DNA of 64,000 nucleotides from Phoenix dactylifera (taxonomy: Eukaryota > Streptophyta > Magnoliopsida > Arecales > Arecaceae), in the NCBI RefSeq assembly GCF_009389715.1, contig NC_052409.1:9565213-9629212 (forward strand), in the 5' to 3' direction. The notes beneath the pieces are model-generated. The model was not told where the DNA came from and ran no database searches. It saw only the letters and a list, made by a program, of their open reading frames with translations. This document shows, in pieces, positions 12,681 through 25,380 of the stretch. Position 1 is the stretch's first letter. Every line of letters begins with the position of its first letter. Position numbers and translations under genes: made by a program.

Positions 12681-13089
12681 GCTTTTTTTTTCTCCTTTTT
12701 GAAAAAAGAAAAGGATTCAAAAAGACCTCAGCAGTTTTATTGTGGGAATAAAGACTAGAAAATGGTGAAAAAGGTGACCAGCAAAATAAGAGGCGAGAGA
12801 CAGAAGAAAGAAAATGGGACAAAATTGCATAAAAACACAACCTTCTATCAAGTAGCTTAGCAATGAGTATTTTCCACTCATGGAAGATGATCAGAACTAG
12901 AGCTTAAGTTTGATGGAAATTCTTTAATATGTTATTGAATATGACATTTCTTTTCGTCCACAGCCTCCAATAAGTAGGAAGGAACGGCTGGTCAAGTCCA
13001 CTGCCTGTCCGTTTCCGTTCATGGACCGTCGCGAGCTTGAAGGAGTCTAAACGACTTTGGTCCACCATGCATTCGAGTCCTGTCCATCA

Positions 13090-13558
13090 GGAGAAGACTC
13101 CGTAGATGACCTTGACTTCGATCAGTAGGCAAGTCCTCGTCAAAGCACCATAACCACGAGCCTCTATTGCTCTCCAACATCCTCAAGTTCTCAACTCTAA
13201 TTCCCCAAAGTCTTCTTCTTATCTCTTTTACTCGTTCTTCCTCGTATGAGTTGGGTCTTGTATCTTTCTTTGACGTAACAACTAGAACTTTGCTCAAGGA
13301 GACTAGCTAAAAATATTTTTAAAATTCTTCAGTTCTATATAAATATTCAAAAATTTTGCGACGAATAATCGATATGGGACCTAAACACGCGCCGCATGGC
13401 CCTCACCAATGTGATTCTATTTATATACTTTAGTTTTTATGATTCCATTTACTTAATGAACAGTTTATATCATCAAATAATGGAAATTCTCTCTCCTAAA
13501 TGGAATTTTAAGGTAAAAATGACCCCAAACTAGGAAAGAAACATCAATGTTAGATTGC
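13090..13558. repeat. Old direct repeat, copy A
   Basis: It is similar in order and content to 16194-16607. Shared words include GGAGAAGACTC, GTCAAAGCACCAT, TCTATTGCTCTCC versus TTTATTGCTCTCC, CTAATTCCCCAA, CTTAATGAACA, CTAAATGGAATTTTAAG and CCAAACTAGGAA. Differences and gaps are frequent. The minus-strand frame 13019-13297 overlaps it; I do not recognise a protein. It could be an old segmental duplication or the diverged LTR pair of a small retroelement. Confidence 0.6.
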
Positions 13559-13563
13559 TGTGG

Positions 13564-13566
<3 letters not shown>

Positions 13567-13603
<37 letters not shown>
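13567..13603. repeat. GA dinucleotide microsatellite
   Basis: An uninterrupted GA run just after direct-repeat copy A; it is absent from copy B. Confidence 0.9.
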
Positions 13604-13607
<4 letters not shown>

Positions 13608-14802
13608 GCCCAAGTGGCTTTACTTATGATAAACTGTATCTTATGGATCGATTAGGACAATCACTTCAAGACAAGGTTTCAGACTTCAAAAATAAAGAAG
13701 AAAATAGAAGCAAAAAGTTTACCAGACTGTAAATCTCTTTTGCTAAAAAATATATGCATCTATTGACATATGTATTTGGTGAGGCAATACAATAAGCGAT
13801 GGCAACCAAATTAGTGGTAAAAACAACATATCGAGTTAATAGTTTGTAACCCAAAAGTAATTGATGAACAAGTCATGAATGAATTGTAACGTTTAAGAGT
13901 AACAAATTAATTTCCTAGTATTTCGAATCCTACTATTAGATCAGACTATAGTCTATCTGATCTAAGGGGAACATCAGACTCGATGTGGACCACCTTTGCC
14001 ACTATAAGTAGGGTTGAGCAGGATTTAGGAGCGAAATACGCTGCATCAAAAAGTTTAATCGCAAGCCAAACTTCTGAAAATCATAACTTGGTCGTATAAC
14101 ATTTGATTGAGATTTTTTTTTTTTTGAAATTAGATAACTTTTTGAACTCTATGACTTAAAGAAGACGTAGCGATCATGCTCAAATTCTATCATTTGGGAC
14201 TTAAAACAAGCTTGTTAAACTGGAAAAAAAAAATCGGAAAAAACTTTGATCGAACATATTGCTTAATCCAAGAAAAATTAAGTGGAATAATAGAAAGCAA
14301 AATTGATGTAAAAATCGAGATCTACCTCCTCTACTTCTTCAAATTTATTTCTACTAATTATATGTATTTTAAGAAAGTGAATCCTATCAAAACTAGAAAA
14401 GGAATTCGATCTAAATTGTGCAAGGACAAATTTTACTTTTATAAATATGAGTATGTGTGTTAGTTTTTTTTATCATCAATAAAAGAAAAGGGAACGTAAA
14501 ATATCCTAATTTCGCTAATTTTTTTATCTCTTTGAATTTTCTTTTGTAAGGGTCGAGTTGAGCGGGTTGAGAAAAATCTTCTTTCTTCTCGATCTGATCA
14601 CTATCAGTGAATTTTCATAAATAATTCAGATATTTTTAATTATTTTAAAAATACTATAAAGTTTTGTAATTTGACTTAATGCATGACTTGATATTAGTAG
14701 TGGCTTGTTTTTGGGTTACGGGTGACCACTTGTGCCTTTTTTTTTTTGGAAAACAAAAATATCTGATTTTTAAAACTTTATAGGCGAAGGGGATGAGCCT
14801 AA

Positions 14803-15038
14803 GGTTATATCCCCTTCAGGAGGATATAACTACTTAGGCGAACTCCCCCCCCCCCCTCTCCTACGTGAAAGTGGTAACGTAGTTACCTCTTTCACTCCGG
14901 AGTTACCCCCCTCACAGGGGGGATGAAGAATGAAGTGCTTCCCACGCACCCGCGCAGAAAGCACTTCCCCCCTTCTAGGTAGACTTATTCACCGGATATC
15001 CCCCCGAGGGGGACGAGGCCACAGGCCGAAGGGCCTCG
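14803..15038. repeat. Cluster of six consecutive inverted repeats (hairpin array)
   Basis: Within 236 bp there are six successive stems. GTTATATCC 14804-14812 pairs with 14822-14830. GTGAAAG-T-GGTAAC 14865-14878 pairs with GTTACC-T-CTTTCAC 14882-14895, perfect except for one T/T. CCCCCC 14906-14911 pairs with 14917-14922. GAAGTGCTT 14932-14940 pairs with 14959-14967. A C-run/G-run stem spans 14999-15013. CGAGGCC 15014-15020 pairs with 15032-15038. The tract is far more GC-rich than its flanks. No open frame or RNA gene is recognised. Origin is unknown: transposon core, transferred organelle DNA or replication-slippage hot spot are all possible. Confidence 0.8.
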
Positions 15039-15099
15039 ACCCCTCCCACATGACGGGCCTTGATGTCGATAAAGTCGAGCTGGTCATCGATCAGGGTTG

Positions 15100-16193
15100 A
15101 GATGATTTTATGTATAACTATTTTATTTTACACACAATTTTTTTGTTTTCTGTACAACTTATTATATTTTGTTCTGTATACAACATATCATATTTTGTTT
15201 TGTATATAAACCAAGGATTAAAAGATAAATCACCACTAATGCAACAGAGTAGAAAGTAAATTTACAGTTAGTTGCAACCTAGCCATATAGTACTGTCTAG
15301 CCCGGGGTTGAACCGGAGAGATCCAACTCTATTTCAGATACCAATAAATTATGCAATAATTCATGATTACATGGCTCTATTTCCTTATATAGTGTGCTAT
15401 TTCATATTCGACATAAGATCCATAGGCCATTAGATGATTCATGAAGAGCAGCTTTTTCAATATTAGATCTCTCCAGCTCAATTTCGAGTTGAAAAAGATC
15501 CTGACCTTTAGTTGTACTATGAGAAAATAGGTTTTTAGCAATGATTTTTCTAGCAGCAAAATAATATTTACCTCTAAAAACAATTTAGTGGCCAAAATAG
15601 ACCAATGGATGCAAAAATGTAGCTGCTAAAAATTTCTAGTTTGATAGAGATTTTTTTGTAGCTACTATATTTTTTAGTCAGAATAAATATTGTAGCTAAA
15701 CTTTAGTGATGGTGGCCAAGGAGTCTATTTTTTTTTATTTTTTTATGAATATCTTTTTAAATATTTCAATTTACATAAATACTCTCTTAAAAATTATATT
15801 TATTTATGTATCCTCATAAAATACTGTTTTTGCACAAATGACTCTAATATAACAGTTCTTCTAACACTGTTAATAAAAACTATAATTATTTTAATAAAAA
15901 ATAAAATAAAATTTTGAAATTACTTTCTTATCATCCATCGCGATCGTCTTATAAATATTTATCTTTACATATCTATCCATTAAGAGCATTTTAGTTATTT
16001 TAATTTGAAATCGTTATTTGTTTAACAAGAATAAACATAAGTATTTTATGAGAATATACAAATATCAATTTAAAAAAATATACATACAAAATTTAATATT
16101 TAAGGGATTTTTTTTCTTCCCCATAGTCTATCACAATATTTCTTCCGAACACCACTCCCGCTTCACAAACAGTGCCTGCGAGGTCGCGGGCTT
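15100..16193. other. AT-rich intergenic sequence
   Basis: No gene, RNA or structured repeat recognised beyond AT-rich low complexity. Confidence 0.4.
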
Positions 16194-16607
16194 GGAGAAG
16201 ACTCGGTGGAAGACCTTGACCTCGATCACCGCCATCCGTTTTAGGCAAGGCCTCGTTAATTGGACGGCAGCGATTCAAAAGCGGTCCTGATCCGAGTCAA
16301 AGCACCATGAAATCCATCAACTTTCCACGAGTCTTTATTGCTCTCCCACCACTGTTCATTACCAAGTACTCAACGCTAATTCCCCAAGTCTTCTTCGTAA
16401 TGGTTTTGGATCCTTTTTGAAGTCCGCTGATCTCTGCAAGTCCTGTGAGAATGTCCTAGCTGATTCTTTTTAGATACTTTAGTTGCTATGGTTCCATTAA
16501 CTTAATGAACAATATCTGTCACATAACAAAATTTTTCTCTCCCCTAAATGGAATTTTAAGTTAAAAACAACTCCAAACTAGGAAGGAAACATTAGAAGGT
16601 GGATTGA
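16194..16607. repeat. Old direct repeat, copy B
   Basis: Partner of 13090-13558 in the same orientation, about 3.1 kb away, with the hairpin array roughly midway between. Divergence is high by eye and several indels separate them. Confidence 0.6.
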
Positions 16608-19217
16608 TACAAATCTCAAATCAAAGTTATCGTTTTAAGTAAGATCGATCTTCTGCTGAAAAGTTATAAATCTTAGTTACAGCAAAATAATACTTGTCTC
16701 TACAAATATTTTGCATATATAGCAGCAAAAATAATTGTCTTTAAAAGAAAAATAAGTAGACCTATAGCGCCCATGGCCGCTCGAATATTTCTATTTTATA
16801 GAGATTTTTTGATGCGATTAATTTTTTGTACTAAAATATAAATATTGCCTCTAAAATTTTAGCAACGGTTTCTATATAATACTATATATTTTTTCCATCA
16901 CGATAATGTTGCTACTAAAAGCCTATGTTGTTATATTATTTGGATAAGCAAAAGGGTAAGCAAATCATACATGTCTAGTAACATGATATATTATTTGGAT
17001 ATGTAATCTCGAAGTCTTAACAATTAAACATATTATACTATAACATACAGAAGTCTAATTCTCTTAGAACTACACCAAACTGAGTGAGACCTCAGCCATG
17101 TTGTTCTCTCCTTCGCCTTGCTTTGTCCTCCATCCTGACATTTTTAGATGCATGTTTAACTCCAAATGGAAGTTTTGATTATCACAGCAGGTGTTATACT
17201 TGGTGGACTTTAAAATTCATTTTCAGAATAGGATGATACTTTAACTTATGAATTGATGGCTTACATTTATGAATCCATTGAGAAGAATTCTAGATGGATT
17301 TGAAGTTATTGTAAGAGATTGGAGAACAGATTGTCGGTCAACGAATGTATTTCCTACAACATTGGTCCTCCGAGATTATCTTCTAATGATGCTTTTCTTC
17401 TCATGTAATTTGGTATTTAAAAATATCATTCAAAAAATGCCTAACACTTTGCAAAGGCTTAGCAAATTATGCAGTATCTTGAGCAAACTTTGCTTTGGAG
17501 TTTTGGCTTCTTAAAATTTGGAATATTCAAAATCTCAAAAAATTAAACCAAGAGAATTAAGAAAGGTGAATCCACTAGAGTAGAAGAGACTATATAATCT
17601 AATATAATAGCATCAAAGACAAACTCAGAATTCTTATGTGAAAGAAATGAGCAGTTGACTCAAAAAAAACTTTCAAGTTTTTGGGTTCTAATGATTCCAT
17701 AGTACCAAAGCCAAATTCGCAAGAAGTTGCGAGTATAAATCCCCTCTAAGTCTGTTATTTATTTAATTCACTCAATGGTCATCTTGTCTCCAATTTTTCT
17801 CTCCACCACTGCGATTCAGGCTAAATATGAGGGAGAGTGTTAAACCTCATATACATTGCTAATTCATTCCTAAACATACTAAGCTTTAGGGTCAGGTCAA
17901 CACGATACATTAGCGGGCTCAGGATGTATCTTTCGCACAAAAGAATGATTGGTCTTCTTTTACAATGCCGACTGTTAAATAGCTCCTTGCATGGATCTCA
18001 AAGCATTCTGAATTTTTTCATTCACCCGTCTGCATGGATCTAAAAGCAACTATTGCGCGATCCAACTGTGGATTCGTGCAGACGATTCTTCTTTCATTGA
18101 CAACTTGCATCGTGTCATCATTTGCTTTAGACTCTTGGATTTAACAATCTTCCAAACAAAAACGTGTAAACTTATCCATTGACTTGGAAATGGTCGTACC
18201 AAAATTATCTTTAGTGCTGGCCCTCAACCTATCCCACACGAAAAGTATAATGGAGAAACTGAAGCCCGTTGCTTAAATTGAATAGTATTTAAAGGTGAGG
18301 CTGTGGTTCCCATTTATTCCTGTCCCTTGATTTCGATTACCATTTTGCTGTGAATCCTGAATCCACGTATAAAGGTCTTTAAAATAGAAGTAATTGCATA
18401 GAAACATTGTTTTGGAAAAGATATCTATATTTCTCAGTAACAGGGCCATAGAAATGGGCATTGTTGTGTTATGAACAAGGTTGACCATGTACTAGAGACT
18501 GAATGTTAGATGACACTTGGCAAGTAACTAATCATAAGATGGAACTCAAACAAAGAGTATGATATTAAATTGGCTAAGTACGAATCATGCTTGAGCACAC
18601 CTTAGGATAGCCACTTTGCACTCCCTGACAACCTCAACTGAGAATAAAAAGACACCTTGAAGCAGATAGAAATTTTATATCTTTTGTTATCTTTTCTTTT
18701 TCCCTTGTTTTAATCTTTTTGTTGCTAATATCTTCCATTGCCTTATCATCTTGAGTTAACTCGCGAGAATGAAAAAAGAGAATAATATTATCCTTAAAGA
18801 AAAAAATTAGTTTTTACTTAGAAGTCATGGGGAGCCAAAAAGGGACTTAGCATGGCTTATCCAGGCTCTGGGGTGATGGAAACATTTTTTTTTTCTTTTT
18901 CTTCTTTCTTTTTTTTTTTTGTTGCTTGAGGAGAATCGAATTCTTATTTAATTCTTTTTGGGAAAGGCTAAAGGTTGTTTATAGTTTCAAGTATTTGATG
19001 GATGAATTAATTACATCCTGTAATTGATTAGAGAATTTTTCTGTTCTATATATGATTTTGATAAAATTCTCTATCTTTCAGGATCATTTATTTTGTTTCT
19101 CTGCTTAAAAAAGAATCATGAATTGAGCCAAGCGGGGTTATACGAGCAAGATGAGAATAGAAACTTGGGAAAGGTGTTCATGGGAAAATTGAAGGATACA
19201 TGCTGAGACAAAATAGC

Positions 19218-19278
19218 TATTTTATTTATTTATTTATTTATTTACTTACTTATTTATTTACTTATTTTATTTATTTAT
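19218..19278. repeat. TTTA/CTTA tetranucleotide microsatellite
   Basis: Tandem TTTA units with occasional CTTA variants. Confidence 0.85.
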
Positions 19279-19547
19279 GCTGGATATGTTCAATATGCAT
19301 GAGATGCAACAGGAATAACTCTATCTACCAACATAATTAAAAAACGTTTTGTCATTCATACAATTTGTAATATATATAGCTCCAACTTCTTTTGTTTTTC
19401 TCCATCAAATTAAAAATTAAAACTTTTTAAGTCCTAACTATAACAACATGGAGAGGAATATGATAGTTTGGCATAAAGACCTAGAACCTTGTATATAGTA
19501 CTCTATGATCTTTGTTATACATCTGATAGATGGCATTATCCTGTTTA

Positions 19548-19756
19548 GGGTTGGCAATCGAGTTGGGTTGAACCAGATACGGGTCCGATCGGATACAAGA
19601 TAGATCAAAAAATTGTTATCCCATACTTGACCTATTTATTAAATAGGTCAAAAATTCAGATTCGAAGCTAACCATTATAAGAGATAACCTAACGTGACCT
19701 ACAATGGGTTGAATCAAGTTAAATGTGTTAAACAGTTAAGTATTGCCACCCTATCA
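19548..19756. mobile_element. Candidate short non-autonomous DNA transposon (MITE)
   Basis: The left end is TAGGGTTGGCAAT; the right end, reverse-complemented, is TAGGGTGGCAATA. They match over 12 bp with one gap. The interior is rich in GGGTTG/CAACCC words. Termini beginning TAGGG fit the loose hAT consensus. No clear 8-bp target-site duplication is visible, so the class is inferred. Confidence 0.45.
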
Positions 19757-21768
19757 GTCAAAAAGTAGATTTCATGAATATATTTCTACTTTATTTTCAT
19801 ATAGTTCTATGTGCATCATTTTAGGGCAAAGATATAGGGGTATATTTATCATAAATCTAGTCTAAATATAACATTACGGGAAGAAAAAAAAAAAAGCAAG
19901 ACAAATGCTCAAAAAGTCTGCTCAAGAGTTTATTAGGAGACCAAAATAGTGATGGTGATGAAACACATATGCCTCATCTGGAGAGTACGGATAGAAATCG
20001 GATAGGTTAGATTGGGTTGGAGGTCACCCCTAAACATTCAAATCTCTGCACAAAATCCAACCGACTAATCTTTAGCCCAAGCTCCTCAACCAAAGCGCAA
20101 CCCGATCTTAATTTTTTGAGCTCAAATTCAAAATCAGGGTGGTTTCAATTGGATTGGGTTGGCATGATTGGATAGTTTAGCCAGGTCACATTTACATGCA
20201 TTAACACCATAATTTCTATCCCAAAAAAAAAAAAAAAAAAAGCTATGGCAACATATGAGTATAATGTAGGATTGTAACTGCAGTGGCAGCGGGGATTTAT
20301 GGACAATAGGCCGATCTAAGGACCTGCTTATGTGGACAATAGGCATTCATAAGGGGAGAAAAGATGTTCATATAAAGCATAATAAGATCAAATTTCATAT
20401 TATTTCCTTTATTTGGTGTTGGGTTTATGGGGTGGTAGCTCTTTAGCAAGCAGCTTAAGCCTCATGAGACTTGTATGTGATTTGCTACTTTGTTTTAATG
20501 CACTAATAATATGTTCAGTGTATCTCGAAATGGAGGAAAAAAGAAATTCACATGATTTCATCTGGCTGGGCTCCGTAAGCGTAGTTCAAAGTCTGTAGCT
20601 ATCATTGTATAGCACCATTCAAGCTCATCAGGAGCCCAAGACAGGCTTCTCTCCGTGGTTTAAGCTATTCCTTTAGGCTAAGGTGCAAATCATAGTAAAC
20701 CACAATTGTCAAATGTTCTCATAGTTTATTTTTTCTAACAAAAAAAATATCCCACTTCTGCAGGATCCTAGGAAGGTTTAAGAGGGTGGGCTTGATGTAG
20801 CTTAACAAAGTTTGAAGGAAATGAAGGATCATGGTTGTGTCCTTCGCATTCCTTCGCACCCATCCGCCTTTGGATTGCCAACTGTGCAAATCTCAAAATG
20901 CCTCAAACCCTGTTATTCACCTGCCTGGATCTTAAAGTGAGTAGTGGATGATCCAATAAAGAATATTTGCCGAGAAAAATCTTTCTTCCAGAAATAAAAA
21001 GTTTTCAGGCACTAAAAATTATAAAAAATAGAAAATTCAAACTGTCACCATTACCCGCTATCTACTTGGACTGATCTAACCTTTGCCCTTTTATGTTCCT
21101 ATAAACCATTACCCCCCCCCCCCCCCCTTCTTTTTTTTCCGATACAATGGCTGTCGCAAAACCTATCATTGTATTTGTCCGCCGAAGCCTTTTACCATTA
21201 TAGCAAGCAATAACCCCAAACATAATATTGCTTACTAATTGTTTCTTACAAAAGATCCTTTCCATCAGATGTTAAGTAATAAATTTTTGACCACTGTAAT
21301 GAAGAAAGGGAAAATAATTTTTCCTCCCTCTCGTGCTTAACCTGCAAAACTTCATCACAAACATGACATGCACATTGCTCAACCTCTTTGGAACCAATGA
21401 TGAAAAATGACATGCAGTGATTAGTATAAAAAAGAGCCATCCATCATCCTCACTGCATGACAAGTAAACATGGAACATTGTGTTCAGCATAAAAATCCAA
21501 CCCTAGTAGAGCAGAACTCGATGGTTAGTTGCTCTGTCAAAATCTGCACTTGGTTGAAGAAGCTTGCCATCACATTTTAATAGGAGATTCAGAAGTTTGA
21601 ACCATGTGCTCGAGACTTGGTTCTTCAGAAATACCATTACTCCAAAACATGCTTTAAATAAGAAGCCATGATTGATTTAGACAAAGACAGGTTATCATCT
21701 GTTGCAACATGCAACAATGAGAATTCAACTAAAGCCTCCTACTGATAGAAAATTAAGAAATGGACTCA

Positions 21769-23121
21769 TCAGAAGCTGATGGTCGGGTTGTCTATTCCTT
21801 TGAAACCTACCACCAACCTCCGCTTTGCTGATTTAGTCCGATAACACCATACTTCAAATGCCTCACTGAGATCAGGATATTTCAACTGCTCGGTCCTCTG
21901 CATCCATTCCATGAGTATGTCTGCCTGATCATTTGATGGCAATGCAAGCACCAGCGAGGTGATAGCCCCTTCAATATTCTGGCACAGATCGCTGTCCATC
22001 TTGTAAGGAAATGCTTCATCATCGGCACTCTTTGAATCCAGCAAGGGCTTCAGCTTCCTAATATAAGGCAGCCATGTCTTGAGGAACTGGACCCTCGATG
22101 GTGCCGGAAGAACCACATTCCCATACCCAATGGCATCCAGAGCCTTCCCTGTCACTTCTATGAGCTTTGCTTTGATCGCCCACAAGCCAGAGCTGTACTT
22201 CTCATCTTGAACCACTGCAAGCACATGATCAGATATGCAAGCCCAACCGGAAACGAAATCCTTCATCATTTCCATTTTTGGTAGTATGCTACAGATCCAC
22301 TCAAGGTCCGATAGGCTCTGCAAGACTCTCTGCTCTGCCGCTTCTGGTGACCGATCAAACTCCGAGGGCAGCAAACTCAGTCCCTTCTCAAAATTGGTGA
22401 ACATCTTCCCAAGGCCTGACCTCGCTTCGTATTTCACTTCTTCATCCACTGCTATTAATGAAGTCTCTTCATCCTCTAGAAGCATGTACTCTACTTGTTC
22501 CTGAGCAGAAGTCTTCAGTTCATCTGTAAATGGAGGAAACGAATTTTCGAGAGTTGTAGCAAGGCGAATTGCAGAGATGAAAACAGTCTTTGTGGCATTG
22601 GTGTCGACAGGTTGGACCCGTGCCAGTATGGGCATGGCTTCCGGACCTAAGGTTGGAACGACTTTTAAAATTTCCTCCTCTTCCTTTTCGTCCCATGGCA
22701 CAGCCTCCAAGTACTGGATGCAGCTCTTGGTGATTGTTTCACATTGAAGAGCAATGGAAGCTCGGAGAACACCAAGGGAGGATTTTACAGAATCCCATGA
22801 GTCTGAAACTGACTCTTCAGAGAGGTAGCTTAGCTTCAAGAGCTTAACATAATGATCCAACTCAGATCCTGGGCAGTGCACTTCGATGCAGTTATTAGAT
22901 TCAGGACTTGGATAAGTAGGATGTTTAGAAATCCAGTTTGCAAAGAACTTGCTCTTTTTCATTAATATGGACGAGTGGCAGTGGAACCACTCTGGCCTCC
23001 CATCTCTGTTTCTTAAGCGAACAGTGACATCGCTTGTGGTTTGATCACCAAACTTGCATGTCTCAGCTGCACCGGCTTGGTCCATGTGGTTATGTAAAGT
23101 CCAAAGAAATTCATACTTCAT
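21769..23121 (-). CDS. BTB/POZ domain-containing protein, At3g05675-like
   Basis: Uninterrupted 450-residue minus-strand frame starting at ATG 23121. An alternative ATG at 23085 (residue 13, MDQAGA) precedes the region where family members usually begin to align, so the first 12 residues are uncertain. Seen: a BTB fold near residues 25-115, with KFGDQTTSDVTVRLRNRDGR, then FHCHSSILMKKSKFFA and IEVHCPGSELDHYVKLLKL; a helical middle part with YLEAVPWDEKEEEEILKVVP and PILARVQPVDTNA; and a conserved C-terminus with EAFEVWCYRTKSAKRRL. Length and motif order fit the plant At3g05675 family (about 440 residues). BTB proteins often act as homodimers or Cullin-3 adaptors; a specific substrate for this subfamily is not something I can state. 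The lack of a coding intron is normal for the group. No damage is seen. Confidence 0.93.
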   Translation of the reverse strand: MKYEFLWTLHNHMDQAGAAETCKFGDQTTSDVTVRLRNRDGRPEWFHCHSSILMKKSKFFANWISKHPTYPSPESNNCIEVHCPGSELDHYVKLLKLSYLSEESVSDSWDSVKSSLGVLRASIALQCETITKSCIQYLEAVPWDEKEEEEILKVVPTLGPEAMPILARVQPVDTNATKTVFISAIRLATTLENSFPPFTDELKTSAQEQVEYMLLEDEETSLIAVDEEVKYEARSGLGKMFTNFEKGLSLLPSEFDRSPEAAEQRVLQSLSDLEWICSILPKMEMMKDFVSGWACISDHVLAVVQDEKYSSGLWAIKAKLIEVTGKALDAIGYGNVVLPAPSRVQFLKTWLPYIRKLKPLLDSKSADDEAFPYKMDSDLCQNIEGAITSLVLALPSNDQADILMEWMQRTEQLKYPDLSEAFEVWCYRTKSAKRRLVVGFKGIDNPTISF

Positions 23122-24484
23122 ATAAATGATAAAAAGCCCCTAGATAGATCTGAAAAGAAGATAGTGAACTCGGCTATGAAATTTTAACAAATTTTAATGC
23201 GGCACAGCAGGAAAAATAGTATGAACTAAAAATATGATAACTTGGATTCCGACAATATAATTCCAACGAAACCATTCAATATGTCAATGAAGCCCATTAC
23301 GTAAAGTTTTGACTCCCTTTATCTTTTCTATTCTTTCTTTAACAACGCTAGTGGTGCAATGCCGTGGTATACCTTAGTAGTTTTCATCTTGCAATATATA
23401 TTTTCTTGAAGCTTCATATCCAGAAGAGTCACTGTTAATTTTGAAATAACAATTCAGAAAGACATGCTACTGGAAATCGATAATTCATTATGAAATGAAA
23501 TTATCGTTCCTTAAAACCACAATTTATTAGGAAGAAGTGCATAACAATTGGTTGATAGACCCAAAAGAGAGCTACCCTTCATAAAATAGAGAGCATATGA
23601 GCACTTCACATAGAATTATTCTTGAACATCTCTTCAGGATTACAATATATCCCTCTCATACCACCTCTAGCTACAGAATCAGACTATTCATCATAAATTT
23701 CAAAAATATAGTGCCCAATGCACCCTCACGGCCTCACCTCTTATATACAGTTAGGCAAGCACAGCTGAAAGAGGATTTGATACCTAAGTCCATTAAAAAA
23801 TTATGTCAAAATCTCCAATTACCACTATATTGGAGTAAACTGAAAAACTTCTTTAGCAGAACCTTTCCATATCAGATAACAACCCATACAAATCTAATCA
23901 CCTATTAGTTAACTAGAATAACATTTCTACTAAAACATTACGAACCAAGAAGATATGATTTCAAACTTGTTTCCAGAAAGGCTTTGGGTAGGTTTCTGAC
24001 ATCTTGTAATTAGATTAATTAGATTTTTGATCAAACACTCATTTAAAAATATCATAGCAGCCCGTACACCTGGGGAGAACAATAACTTGTAATTGTTTAT
24101 TTATGGCAATTAAAAAAAGAGAGGCCAAATATGATAAATCACTTACTTGTCTAATCATTTCTCTAGGAACTTAAGCTCAAGCTCATTCTGAATGGATTCA
24201 TGTTTCAAGCTTTTAGGGCTGGGCCTTAACGAAGGGCCAAATTTCTGAGCTTGGAGCTCAACTACACAGGCATGGTCATTATTGCTAGTTGGGCTAGTGC
24301 AGCCCATTGACACTTTTACCCTCATTGCCTTCCCCACCTATCCATCTTGCATTTTCCATGCTGCTAGATCCCTTCAAATGCTGCTACTCAGAATGTCTCC
24401 AAGAAAGAAAGCTCTGAAAGCTGACAATAAAGAGTTAAAGACCATTCACAAAAACAAATCTTTTTGATGTTAGTGTTTGTATGC
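23122..24484. other. Upstream region of the BTB gene
   Basis: AT-rich, probably 5' UTR, possible leader intron and promoter of the minus-strand BTB gene, then intergenic DNA. I could not place a TATA box. Short plus-strand frames here are not protein-like. Around 24180-24310 AGCTTGGAGCTCAA and GGGCC words begin that continue into the next repeat. Confidence 0.4.
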
Positions 24485-25380
24485 CTAGGGAATAGAGTTG
24501 GAAACAGGCTTGGACTGGTTCAGAGCCTTTCAGGGTGGGCTGTTCTTGAACCAGGCTGACACAAACCTTTCTAAAATTCAGGCCATGCAGAGATAAAGTG
24601 GAATGGATGTCATACTTCAAATAGCCTCGGATAGGCTTGAAGCCTGAACTCGCAGACATATATCAATTCCTGGCCATTCATTTCTCTATGATGGATTCTA
24701 GGATTGTCAATTCTATCTCATTCTCCATTAACAAATGGAAAGCCCTAGGCACTCTATCGTCTGTCAATCTCCTCCCCTTCATACCACATGTTGACTGCTC
24801 TCCTCATGAATCCACCCTTCCACTTGCCAAGCACCACACACTGCTTTACCATCCCATGGCTGCTCCACCCCTTTAATCCCATCTCTCCACTGTCATGAAC
24901 TCCTCTCTCATCCACCTCTGTCCCCCCTTCCTCCAATCTTCCATTTCCCCTCTTCCCTTATCCTCCAAAAAATTCTCTTCCTTCACTGCGCTCCTGTCTC
25001 CCCTTCCAACAACCTCTCTTCCTTCACTCTCCTCCTTGGGTTCTTGCCTCCTTTATTCCTCATCTAGTCCTCTACACTTCTTTGTGCTCTCCGATCATTG
25101 AGCCTCCATCACTAGTTCATCTCATTGACATCAAACTCCACATTGTGCCACTGTTGCAACTTTACAGCCTAACTCTTTGTCACTCTGCCCATCCCCGAGC
25201 CTTGGGCTCAGTTGAAGCTAGGATTGAGCCTCTAGCTTTCGGGCTTGAACCAAATTAAAAACTAGCCTCCACATTTTCATTTTGGACCCCAGACAAGATT
25301 TAATACAACTACAATAAGTCATATCAAGCCAAGGCTAGAAGGGGCAAGTCTTAAGCCCAACCTGTTTCCAGCCCTGCTAG
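24485..25380. mobile_element. Candidate degraded inverted-terminus DNA transposon
   Basis: The left edge reads CTAGGGAATAG then AGTTGGAAACAGGCTTGG; the right edge, reverse-complemented, reads CTAGCAGG then GCTGGAAACAGGTTGG. Subterminal regions are rich in AGCCTGGGCTTGAA-like words on both strands. The centre is CT-rich (24880-25100) and carries no gene; the frame at 24895-25101 is Ser/Leu/Pro-rich low complexity. No target-site duplication is clear. Confidence 0.45.

Larger units (their letters stand above)
16608..21768. other. Gene-poor region with small degraded repeats
   Basis: No coding region is convincing. A diverged repeat pair is visible: 17990-18065 and 20888-20963 share ATCTCAAA, TTCACC, TGGATCT and GATCCA in order. 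There is a TTTA microsatellite (19218-19278), an A-run (20222-20240) and a C-run (21113-21127). The stretch at 20000-20160 has GGGTTGG and CCAACC words like other islands here. The last part is the probable 3' UTR and downstream sequence of the BTB gene. Confidence 0.45.

Noticed and set aside
16018..16290. 90-codon frame over direct-repeat copy B
   Set aside because: The matching part of copy A is not open in the same frame, so coding is not conserved between copies.
22235..22504. 89-codon plus-strand frame
   Set aside because: Antisense shadow of the BTB coding region.
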